DNA of 64,000 bases from positions 205,301-269,300 of the forward strand of contig BDDD01002677.1 of NCBI GenBank assembly GCA_001972305.1, read 5' to 3'. Shown here in pieces: positions 21,585-32,131 of this stretch (its first letter is position 1; each line of letters opens with the position of its first letter). The translations under genes were made by a program, and so were the position numbers. This DNA comes from Cephalotus follicularis (taxonomy: Eukaryota; Streptophyta; Magnoliopsida; Oxalidales; Cephalotaceae). Below the pieces are notes generated by a model. That model did no database searches and was not told the DNA's origin. It was given only the letters and a program-made list of their open reading frames with translations.

Positions 21585-22740
21585 ATGGTACGTACAAGGA
21601 ACGCTTCTCAGAGAACTACCCCAGCTAAGGCTCGTGAAGTCCGAAATGAGCCATCTATGGAAGAGTTGGTACGACAGGCGGTTACTCAGGAGGTACGTAG
21701 TGTGATGGATCAGCAGAATCTAGGACAAGGCCGTAGGGAGCAAGTTGCTGACGATGATGCTCCAGTTGATGTTCAGATTTGTAGGGAAGCTGGGGACAGG
21801 CCTGATACTCCTATTTATATCTGGCTTCAGCGGTTCGAAAAATAGAGGCCGCAGTCTTTCAGCTCAGCCGTGACTCCTGTGGAAGCTGAGAATTGGATTA
21901 CGCATATCGATAAGATCTTTAATGTGCTGGGATGTGGGGACGAGCAAAAGGTCAGGTTGGCTGCTTATAAGCTTGAGGGTGATGCTCAGAAGTGGTGGAA
22001 GACTTTGGGGCTTGCTAAAGGAATAGAATATATTGACGCTTTGACTTTGACAGAGTTTTGTGAAGTCTTCTATCAGCAGTAATTTCCCGATGCTGATAAG
22101 GAGGCTTATGCCAGGGAGTTCTTTAATAGAAGAAAGAAAGATGGAGAATCGGTACGGAGTTTCTGACCCGTTTTACTAGGCTTGCTGGTTTCGCTGGGTC
22201 CGCGGTGGGGACATAACTGGAAGAGGCCGAGAAATTCAAGTGGAAGTTGCACTATCAGCTCTGAGGTAAGCTGATTAATACCAGGTTTGTTGATGTTCCC
22301 GAGGCAGCCAATGCGGCGAAGAACATAGAAATGGAAAGGTTGGATTTCCATGCAGCTCGGCAGGGAAATGATAAGAGGAGGAATAGGGGAGATTCTCAGG
22401 GGCAAAGTTCTGGACAGCATGGTAAAGGCAAAAATGGCAAACAACGGAGGAAGAATGATAACCAGGGACAAAAACGACGGCCTGGTAATGATCAGGGGCA
22501 GACATAGGGATCTGTAGATGTTCAGATTGCCCGATGTGATACTTGCGGTAGACAGCATCCAGTGGGAGTTTGCTATAAGGCCATTGGGGCCTGCTTTGTA
22601 TTTGGATAGAAAGGGCATTTTGTGAAAGATTGTCCTGATCCTAGAGCGAAGGATAGGATGGGAAACAATTTAGATTCTGGACAGCGCAATTTGGGAGGTT
22701 GTGTTTTTGCTATCACGACATAGCCGGCTGCTAATGCACT
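21585..22740 (+). pseudogene. gag: gag of element C
   Basis: The ATG immediately follows GTCTTTTCGTAG, an acceptor-like pyrimidine tract plus AG. The protein starts MVRTRNASQRTTPAK, matching D (MARTRNTPQRTEP). The capsid core is present (AENWITHIDKIFNVLGCGDE, DAQKWWKTLG, FCEVFYQQ). Stops at about 21844 and 22080, then a frameshift near 22155, break it. The knuckle region is visible as CDTCGRQHPVGVC and a second knuckle damaged by TAG. The loss of frame is complete, so no Gag is made. Confidence 0.85.
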
Positions 22741-25700
22741 AGGCACGGTTTCAAGTTTTTTTTTCTGTTGGTAACAGTAGGGCTTATGTTTCATATGATA
22801 CTGGATCGACCCACTTGGTTGTAGCAAGGTCTTTTGTTCAGAATCTTGGGATGCCTTCGCAGTTACTTGATCCACCTCTGGTTCTTTCGACCCCTACGGG
22901 GACATCTGTTGTGATATCTGAGTGTTTTTATGCTTGCCCTCTCATTTTTGATGATCGGATTCATGATACGGATCTTCTTCCTATTGATATGTATGACTTT
23001 TATATGATTCTGGGTATGAATTGGTTGGATCGGCATCGAGCTGTGATTGATTTTCACGCTCGGAGGATTCTTTTTGGGCATGTGGATAGACCAGATTTTA
23101 TTTATCAAGTTTCAGAGCCGAGAAAATAAGTTAAAGTTATATCTGCTTTGAAGGCTCGAAAGTTAGTAGATTAGGGCGCTGAAGGTTTCATAGCTGTTGT
23201 GAAAGACGTCTCTAAAGTTGAGCCTTGCCTTGAAGACTATCCTTTGGTTCGAGAGTTTGCAGATGTGTTTACGGAGGAGTTACCGGGGTTGCCACCGCAA
23301 CGGGAACGGCACCTATATCTAAAGTACCTTATAGGATGGCACCACTTGAGTTGCAAGAATTGAAGGAACGGTTGCAAGAGCTGTTGGATTGGGGTTTTAT
23401 CCGCCCTGGTGTTTCGCCGTGGGGTGCTCCGGTTATTTTTGTGAAAAAGAAGGACGGTTCTATGAGGCTATGTATAGACTACAGAGAGTTAAATCGGATT
23501 ACTCTTCAGAACAAATACCCTCTACCTCGGATTGATGATTTATTTGATCAACTCCAAGGTGGTCGGTATTTTTCTAAGATCGATTTGAGATCGGGATATC
23601 ATTAGCTTCAGATAAAGGATGAATATGTGCCTAAGATTGCCTTCCATACTCGGTATGGGCATTATGTGTTTCTGGTAATGCCATTCGGACTTACTAATGC
23701 ACCGACAGTTTTCATGGATCTGATGCATCGGGTGTTTCATGAGTTTCTGGATCAGTTTGTGATTGTCTTCATAGATGATATCCTCGTGTATTCAAAGTCA
23801 AAGGAAGAACATGAAGAACAGCTTCGTATAGTGCTGGGTATTTTGAGGAAGAATTAGCTATATACGATATCTTCAAAGTATGAGTTCTAGTTGGAATAGG
23901 TGGCTTTCTTGGGTCATGTGGTTACAGTAGAAGGAATTAGTGTGGATCCTACTAAAGTTGAGGCTATTACTAAATGTCCGAGACCTACCACAGTGATGGA
24001 GGTTAGGAGCTTTTTGGGTTTGGCTGGATACTATAGGCGGTTTGTGGATGGATTTTCCTCCATAGCCTTACCACTAACTCAGCTTATGAGGAAAGGAGCT
24101 AAGTTTGAGTGGAATGAAGAACGAGAAGCAAGTTTTGAGAAATTGAAGAATGGTCTTGTATCGGCACCGCTTCTTCGTTTACCGTCTGGGTCAGGAGGAT
24201 ACCAGATTTACAGTGATGCTTCTAAGAAGGGTTTGGGGTGTGTCTTAATGCAGCACGGTCATGTGATAGCTTATGCTTCGAGACAGTTGAAGCCTTAAGA
24301 AGTGAACTATCCTACACATGACCTTGAGTTGGCAGCCGTGGTGTTTGCATTAATGATCTGGAGGCACTACTTGTACGGAGAAACTTGTGACGTCTTTACC
24401 GATCATAAGAGTCTCAAGTACATCTTAATGCAGAAAGAGTTGAACATGCATCAGAGAAGGTAGTTGGAGCTTCTCAAGGACTATGATTTGAATATTCAGT
24501 ACCACCCTGGTAAAGCAAACATGGAAGCTGATGCTTTTAGTCGGAGGAGTTCTGGGAGTGTAGCGGCTTTGCTTACTCTGCCGCAGTTGATAGCTGATAT
24601 GGAGAGGTTGGATTTGATATGTTTGTTCAAGGTTCTGGAGGTTTTGTTGCTATGATGAATGTAGAGCCTACTCTTATATCTCGGATTAAGACAGCTCAGA
24701 GTGATGATGGTGAGCTTTGGGCCTTAGTCAAGATTGTTGAAAAGGATAACCAGACAGAGTTTCGTGTGGATGAGCATGGTGTAATATGGTTGGGAAGTCG
24801 GTTGTGTGTTTCGACAGATCCTTCTATCAGAAATGCTGTATTGTCAGATGCACACAGTTCTCCATTTTCTATATATCCGAGTTCTACAAAAATGTATAGA
24901 GACTTAAAGAAGAACTTCTGGTGGAATGGAATGAAAAAGGGATGTAGCGGAGTTTGTGGGAAGGTGTTTGATCTGTCAGTAGGTAAAGATTGAACACCAG
25001 AGCGCTAGTGGTTTGTTATAGCCCTTAGAGGTTCCAATATGGAAATGGGAGAGCATATCGATGGACTTTGTTACGGGTTTGCCGAGGTCTTTCAGGAGGA
25101 ACGATACCATCTGGGTAGTAGTGGATCGATTGACTAAATCGGTTCACTTCTTCGCTATCCGAGAGGACTTCTCTATGAATCGTTTGGCAGAAGTGTTTCA
25201 GTAGGAGATAGTGAGACTCCATGGGACTCCGGTATCCATTGTTTCGGATAGAGATCCTCGTTTCACTTCGCGGTTCTGGAAAGCGTTTCAGAAAGCGTGG
25301 GGTACTAGACTCGGTTATAGTATAGCTTTCCATCCACAGATAGATGGGCAGACTAAGAGGACCATCCAGACCTTAGAGGATATGTTGAGGTCTTGTGCTT
25401 TGGAGTGGACTGGGAATTGGGACGAGTATTTGAGCTTGGTGGAGTTTGCCTACAATAATAGTTGGCACACTAGTATCCGTATGGCTCCGTTTGGAGCTCT
25501 GTATGGGAGGAAGTGCCGAGCTCTGACATGTTGGGATGAGGTTGGAGAGCGAGTTATCGAGGGACCCGAGCTAGTTTAGATCACTACTGAAAAAGTGACA
25601 ATAGCAAGGGAGAGATTGAAGGCTGCTCAATCTCGACAAAAAAGTCATGCGGACAGAGATCAGAGGGACTTATAGTTCAGAGTAGATGAACATGTGTTCT

Positions 25701-26080
25701 TAAAAGTTTCACCTTGAAAAGGAGTCTGACGTTTTGGGCTGAAGGGAAAGTGGAGTCCACGGTTTATCGGACCCTTTGAAGTTCTGGAAAAGGTGGGCGC
25801 GGTTGCTTATCAGTTAGCTTTGCCTCCGTAGTTAGCACACGTCCAGAATGTGTTCCACGTGTCTCTATTAAGGGGTTATCAGTATCATCCCTTGCATGTG
25901 GTACACTATCCTCCTGAAAGTATTTGGGAGGACCTATCTTGTGATGAGGAGGCAGAGGCTATTCTGGATCAATAGGAGCGGGTGACACGCAGCAAGACCG
26001 CCCCTTTTGTGAAAGTTTTGTGGAGGAATCATCTCGAGCGTGAGGCTACTTGGGAGTTGGAGGAGCAAATTCGGGAGCTT
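22741..26080 (+). pseudogene. pol: pol of element C: PR, RT, RNase H, integrase, chromodomain
   Basis: Protease shows SYDTGSTHLVVARSF near 22795. RT shows [14 protein letters not shown], the palm block near 23560 and [11 protein letters not shown] near 23780. RNase H shows [10 protein letters not shown] near 24210 and [10 protein letters not shown] near 24400. Integrase has the zinc finger (damaged by TAC to TAT at 24880), core DFVTGLP, SDRDPRF and the Glu block. The C-terminal domain and chromodomain (VLWRNHLEREATWELEEQI) close near 26080. At least ten stops (for example 23127, 23605, 23857, 23891, 24298, 24463, 25577) and several indels are present; most stops are Gln or Trp codons changed to TAG. 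The chromodomain keeps Trp, unlike A, F and I. Confidence 0.88.
25577..25579 (+). other. In-frame UAG after the integrase core, shared with element D
   Basis: Codons GPELV-UAG-IT occur here and at the same position in D (45698-45700, minus strand). I has Gln at the equivalent site (KLVQETTEK). The shared stop separates the DDE core from the C-terminal domain and chromodomain. Confidence 0.8.
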
Positions 26081-26088
26081 GTGTTATG

Positions 26089-28870
26089 GAATACCCCATT
26101 TGTTCGTATGCATGTTTTACGAATTTTAATCTGTTTGTTTTGGGGCTTTTTATTTTAGTTTTGGTATGAAGCCCGTTTGCCCTGTTTCGGTCCTATGTGC
26201 ATTGGGCTAACTGATACCAGCCTGAACTTTGGATATGTTGGTATGTGAATGCTTGGGCTTATGTTTATGTCAATTTTTGATAAATATAACTATTTTAAAA
26301 CTTATTAAAACAATTTTATCTCTTTTATATTCTAATTCCTTTTCTTGTACTTTAAAATTCCTTTATTTCTATTTCTTTTCTATTTTCCTCTCTCACCCCT
26401 ATTTCTCCCTCTCCCACCCGTGTCTCTCTGCTATCTCTATCTCTCCCGATGATCTCTTCCTCTCTTAACTCCCTCACGCGTTTTCTTCCCCTTTTTCCTT
26501 ATCTAATCAGATGTTATCTCTTCTTTCCATATCCCTACTGATTTGGTCTCCTATTTTCATTTAAAGAAGTGCCATTGCCTATGTTTTTATACTATTCTCC
26601 TCTCTATCGTAAGCCACTGCCGATTTTTCATTCTGGGAATTTGTTTTGGTTCTTGTGAAGTTGCTTCATCACAAAGTCAGGTTTGTTATGTAATCTCAAT
26701 CCTTTGTTGTATTGTTGGGTTATATTTTCCTGTTGCTGGTTTTAAGGCTATGTGTATTGTCTTGTTTTTCGTCTTCTCTTTTGCTTCTGTGTACAGCCGA
26801 GTGAACATTGAATTGTGGTGTGTCTCATTCAGTTTCTGTGTCTGTAATACCATTGCAGGTTAGTAATCCTTGCTGTGATGGTTTGTTCCACATTGTTATT
26901 CAGTTTTGTATGCATATAGGCAGTTAGAGTGGTTTTGATTCTGTCTTTGTGTTCTGTCATGATTTATGAGGCTGTCAACATGTTTAGGCATTGTATATAA
27001 GTGGTAATCTGGTCTTAGAAACTGAAAGTGCCTAATGGACAGTAAAATTGGATTAAAATATGTAAGCATGTGTTTAGAAATCACTCCTTCTCTCCTTAAG
27101 TTAGCCACTAGTCACATAAGTTATGTTAATTTTGTATTTTTCTACTGTTAAAGGACCATACAATGTCTTATATACATGTTCATAGGCCTCTGGTATCGAG
27201 TTATACATGTTTTGATAAGTTTTTGCATATAAAATGTTAAGGTTCTGCTGTTCTGTCGTCCAGAACAGTCGGCAGTTCTTACGGAAAGTCGGATGTCCTA
27301 TGTTGTGTAGTCGGATGCCTGATGAAATAGTCGGCTGCGTTGCTTTTCACAGTCGACTGGACTTCTGTCATAGTCGACTGCCTGCAATCTGGTTTGTGTA
27401 GTCGGTTGGCCCTGTTGATTAATCGACTGCCAAGCTTCCACAGTCGACTGGAACTCTCTAACAGTCAGTTGTTTTGCCCAGGAAATTTCTATTTTCAATT
27501 TCCTTGGTCCATTTGCATTTTTGGTTGATCGGGGTATGTCCTAAACACTGCTATAAATCTGTTTTATGTCCTTAATGATTTTTGGACCTTATATGTATGG
27601 TTTTATGTCTTTTAGATTGTTGTGCATCAAAGGGCAATTAAAAATTAATCAGTCTTTTCGTAAGTCTTTTCTGTAAGCATATAAGGTATGGATATTCTGC
27701 TCTTTTACACTCTCTTCGATTTTATTGAACAAAATTCAGTTTTGTATTATGAATGGATATTTGTTTCTTGCTATATTTCTTCGGTTTTATGAACTTGGTT
27801 ATATTTTATGGTCTTAACATGTTCTGAAAAATAAAGTCAGTTTTGACATTTTGCAAAATTGAATGTTCCTGACTTTAAGCTTATGTTATGATACGTTATA
27901 TGTTATGATCATCTCTTTATAGTGGAAATAAATGAGTTGATGTTATGTTCCGAAAAAGCATGTTTAATGTGTTTTTAAATTGATTTTGATAAATCAATTT
28001 TTTTGAATGTACCATAGGTATGTCGTAGGCCTGGCACGGGGACATGACAGTTCCGCAGCGGTGTGATTAGTCTACGACGTCTCTTTATGTGATGAATAAA
28101 TCCCATGAAGTGGATTGATTGATCCAATATGTATGATAGAGGCGTATGAATCGATTCTAGTATATGGCATACGTGTTGAGTTATGCAATGTGTGATATGA
28201 TATGATATGAGAATTGACTTGTGTAGTGCCGTACACTTCAATTCTATTGGGCACGTGGAATTAGCGCCTCCCTTGCCATCTATATGTTTGGATACATGAT
28301 ATGTTATGTGACTCTGTATGAATTTATGTTTTTGAAATGTTTCGTATGTATTTCGGAAGTTATGGATTTAACTTCAAAGAATGTTTAAACTGATTTACTG
28401 CTAAAGATTTCTGTTTCGAGATAACATTTGGAAATCTTACAGCTTTTAAATTATCGTTTGTTGTTTTATATTCTTTATTCGTACTGAGGTTTGCTCAGCC
28501 GCATTTTTGTTTCTGTGCGGCAGGTTATCAGGAGCACCAGGGGGAAGTGTGATTGAGGGATGTCCACTATATGTCAAGGATCCTCTAGGACTGTGATCCC
28601 TATATGTTTTCTGTTAGGAGTGGTCATGAACAATAAGTTACTTTTGGTTTATGTTTTTAATAATTGACCCTTGGAACATGGTTAAGTTTTCTGAATATGT
28701 TAAGTTTCTTAGTTTATGATCAGTTTTCAGTATGTTATCCAGATATGTTATGTTTTGACCGCCACGTTTTTAGCTAATAAATTTATGTTTATGTTCGGTT
28801 AAGTTATGCTATGTTATGTTAGGTTCTTTATTATGACCTGTGACGACTCCCGTCGTCCAGGGGTGTTACA
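26089..28870 (+). repeat. 3' LTR of element C, first bases and polypurine tract lost
   Basis: Similarity to the 5' LTR begins at GGAATACCCCATTTGTTCG and runs to GGGGTGTTACA at 28870. The chromodomain end, about 60 bp of 3' untranslated sequence and the polypurine tract are missing before it. The motif array lies at 27266-27471. Numerous small differences and one deletion near 28000 distinguish it from the 5' copy. Confidence 0.88.
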
Positions 28871-29398
28871 TCGAGGTTCTCAGCATATGAGACGAGGTTG
28901 TGGCTCTCGGCAAAGAGACCGGGGGATATTGTAGACATAAGGAGATCACCCTCAGCTTCCCAGCGATGGTGGTCAAGTTTCCCTTGATCCTTGTGTATAT
29001 TGTTAGTGCACCAATCATGCCTTAGATGATTGTTGGTGGAAGATTGTCAAATGCATGGTATGTGGAGCTATGGACCATTTGGCTGCGGAATGTCCTCAAA
29101 ATAGATATGGTTCAAGGAATCATCCAGGTCAGAGTTCGGCTCGATCTCAAGGAGGTTCCTAGCAGAGCAATGGTTGTGGATCACAATACCAAGGTCGCCC
29201 CAGCACCAGTTCACATCCTTCAGGGCCGGGAAACCATGACAAATAGCCAATGGGACCAACACCTACCGTGCAGGGTAGAGTGTATGCTATGGATCAGAGT
29301 GCCGCAGTGGGATCAGTCTTAGTTATTGGAGGTATTATATCTATATCCCCGCATATTGTGCGGACCATTATAGATTCGGGTTCCTCACACTCATTTAT
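28871..29398 (+). pseudogene. gag: gag end and protease start of element I
   Basis: This continues the reading of 17556-18612 after removal of C and one copy of TCGAG. It contains two knuckle-like blocks; the second, CMVCGAMDHLAAEC, is intact. A Gln/Ser-rich linker and the protease start TIIDSGSSHSFI follow, with the catalytic DSG triad. Stops and frame changes are scattered through it. Solo LTR J inserted right after the protease active site, and the protease resumes at 32132. Confidence 0.8.
29394..29398. repeat. Target-site duplication of solo LTR J
   Basis: TTTAT is repeated exactly at 32132-32136, directly outside the TG and CA ends of J. Confidence 0.9.
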
Positions 29399-29681
29399 TG
29401 TAACACCCCGAATTTGTATAAATATTAAGAAATGGAAATTGGGCCGAAAAGTATGAATGGATAAATGAAGCCTGGGTCGAATCTGGTCCAAGGGAGATAA
29501 AAGGAGAATTGGGCTTGAAATATTTATTATTTCTAGTGGGATTAAATGGTATTAATATTGGGATGGATTTGGATTAGAAAGGAAAAAGAGAGTGTTGGGC
29601 CCACCTCCTTAGCCCTTGGCCCAATTTAGTGAAGAAATGGCAAGAATGGTCAAGGGAATTCTAGAGAATTCTACTAATTGG

Positions 29682-29689
29682 TTATAAAA
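29682..29689 (+). promoter_or_regulatory. Probable TATA box of LTR J
   Basis: TTATAAAA lies about 280 bp into the LTR and 230 bp upstream of the donor-like site, followed by GA- and CT-rich leader sequence. Confidence 0.55.
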
Positions 29690-30120
29690 GAAAAGAGAGC
29701 GTGTGGGGACGACTGCTGTTGGTAAATGGAGAGAAAGAGACAAGGAGAAGGGAGTTATCTGGAGAGTTCTTGTCTCCTCTCTCCATTCTCATTTAATCCC
29801 CTTACCTCCAACCTTGGAAGAGAAAAGGAAAGAATCACCCTAGAGGCAAAGGAGAAATTGTAGCAGCTGGGCAGAGCAAAGGAAAGCATAATCAGCTCCA
29901 GAGGATTTAAGGTAGGTTCTGCTACCTACTCAGTGCCAGTGTTTGATTGTAAATGTTATACACTGTTTCTATTATTGGCAAGATTTAATGTATGGGATGA
30001 ATGCGTGATGGTAAGGTTAGGAAGGGTATTTAAGGGTCCTCTGCAATTGATGGGTATTGCTTTGAGCAAATACTGTGTTCTATTCTAAGAGAGAGATGGC
30101 GCTCAAGTACGCCAAACTGG

Positions 30121-31000
30121 CGCCCGAGCATCAAGCTCGTCCGAGGTGTGCGCTATAGCATGCGTCATGCCATGCATGTGCCGAGGATGCGTTCTTCCTT
30201 GCATGCACCGAGGATGCATTCTACCACCCATGCATGCATCCGAGGATACGAATCCGTGGATGCATCAGTGTAGTGCACCATAGTCGTCATACATACATGC
30301 ATCCGAGCATGCATCGCCAAGCACCTGAGCTACCGAGGATGCAACGCCATGAGTCCCAAGCATGGCATGGAACCTGATCTACCTAGGATGCAATGCCATG
30401 CGTCTCGAGCATGGCATGGCACCTGACCTACCAAGGATGCAACGCCATGCGTTCCGAGCATGGCATGGCACGTAAGCTGCCGAGCATGCAACACCATGCA
30501 TCCCGAGCATGGCATAGTATCGTTTCTCCACTGCCATGTACTGAGCATGTGTCCTGGTATCCATTCACCAGGCATCTCGAGCATGCATCTACATGCCGAG
30601 TATGGAATAGTACTGAGTTCTCCACTAGCCTGTGCCCGCGCATGCATGCGTTCGAGGAAATGCATCTGAGGATACATCAGTGCAGTGTATCTCGACCTGG
30701 GTACCGAGCTCTCCTCTGCATGTGCCCAATATGTATGCATCCGAGGACATGCATGCAAGGATGCACTAGGGTAGTGCACTACAGCTCTACCATACATGCA
30801 TGCGTCCGAGGACATCCATCCAAGGATGTACCATAGCAACGCACCATTGTGCGCCATGCATTGCAATGCACCGAGTAGTGTCCTTGCATGCATCTCAAGT
30901 GTGCTACACTGTGTGTCGAGATCGCCACTGCCTGTGCCCTAAGCATGCCCTGTATGTGCTCTAGCTCTCCCCTACATGCGCCCCATGCATGCCTTATAAC
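30121..31000 (+). repeat. Degenerate GCATCCGAGGATGC minisatellite in LTR J
   Basis: Roughly 30 copies of a loose 20-35 bp unit built on GCATGCATCCGAGGATGC or CCGAGCATGGCATGGCA are present. The motif is near-palindromic (GCATGC, ATGCAT). The block is clearly richer in G+C than its surroundings. It yields long frames on both strands that are rich in Cys, His and Met, and I treat these as artefacts of the repeat. Confidence 0.8.
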
Positions 31001-31159
31001 ATGGCTGAGCGCTCTAGAGTGCATATTGCAATACACCCAAGGAAGGCTTCTGTGTTATGTAAAAAGGATAAATGAATGTAGTGTCACTGTAATAAGAAGT
31101 GTACCGTTAATGTAGTAAAATGTAAAGTAGTGTTAATGTAGTGTAATGGACTGAATCCC

Positions 31160-31375
31160 CACCGAGATGAGCCCTACGGGGATCACCGACTAAGATGAGC
31201 CAATAAGGCTATCCATAAGATGAGCCTAAGGATCACCAATTGAGCTGAGCCTAGAGGATCACCGAGATAGCCCAAGGGATCACCGATTGAGATGAGCTTG
31301 ACGAATCACCAATTGAGATGAGCCCGGATCACCGATTGAGATGAGCCTAATGGATCACCAATCGAGATGAGCCAC
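31160..31375 (+). repeat. Tandem GATCACCGATTGAGATGAGCC array in LTR J
   Basis: About eight copies of a 22-30 bp unit are present with GATCACCRATTGAGATGAGCC as the common core. The unit is the same as in the LTR of I (16315-16470), where the ending is GATGAACC. Confidence 0.85.
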
Positions 31376-32131
31376 ACTATTAAATGAATGTTAATGTTTA
31401 GTGTAATGTATAACGTATGACTTAAATGTAACTTTTCATGCTCCCCTCCTCTGCCTCTAACGTCTAGTGCACGTATACTGCTCTTCCCTAAGCCGAGGAG
31501 CTAGGTTTGCCTAGTAGTGTACTTTTCACCTCACCTAGGATCCTCTGTCTTAAGGTCTAGAGTGAGCTACCGCTCCTCCTCAAGTAGGGGATACCGAGGA
31601 AGGTTTTATCCATGACTGTTAGTGACTGTGAATGACTGTTAAGGATTGTTAAGGAAATGTACTGTTATACTGAATGTACTGTATGGACTGTACTGTTATC
31701 ATCTGCATCTCTCATAGTATCGATACTGCATTGCACTTCTCATATGCATTGATAGTAGTTCATACATAACCAGTGGTTGCTGACCCATTGCATTGTCATG
31801 TACTGGGTCAGGTACACGTAGTGCTCTATACCAAGCCAAGGACTGAACAACTCAAGTAAGTCTTTTCCTTCTAGTTGCAATTCGATGACCCAAGAATGTT
31901 ATGATGAGATTATATTTGTATTATGACCTGCCGGGTTGTGGCAAAGCTATCTTTTGAACAGTATGGTATAACACTAGGTTATATCCACATGTGTGATATT
32001 TTATTGGATTTCCACATGCATTATTGTGTTATAAATTGTTTTAAATTTATTCCGCTGAATATTGGTAATGAATGGTACTATAGTAGCACGTCAAACCTTG
32101 GGGGTCCACCCTTGGGGTTTGGGGCGTTACA

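Larger units (their letters stand above)
18613..28870 (+). mobile_element. Element C: full-length Ty3/gypsy chromovirus in gag of I
   Basis: It has two long LTRs (2.8 kb each), a primer site, gag-pol, and perfect TCGAG target duplications. Gag and pol are colinear with D and closely similar in protein sequence, so C and D are one subfamily in opposite orientations, although their LTRs differ. C carries many more stops and frameshifts, and its two LTRs differ at many scattered positions, so it is older than D. The polypurine tract and first bases of the 3' LTR are lost. Confidence 0.92.
29399..32131 (+). mobile_element. Solo LTR J (2.73 kb) inside protease of element I
   Basis: It begins TGTAACACCCCGAATTTG, ends GGGGCGTTACA, has TTTAT on both sides, and contains no primer site or coding domain. 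It is therefore a solo LTR, the product of recombination between the two LTRs of a former element. It has a TATA box at 29682, a donor-like AAGGTAGGTT at 29910, a GC-rich motif array (30121-31000), a second tandem array (31160-31375), and the TGACCCATT...GGGTCAGGT pair near 31787-31813. Layout and the second array link it to the LTR of I. Confidence 0.92.

Noticed and set aside
30330-30893. 187-codon minus-strand frame rich in Cys, His and Met in LTR J
   Set aside because: It is produced by the GCATGC-rich minisatellite. Several overlapping frames on both strands have the same composition, and no domain is present.
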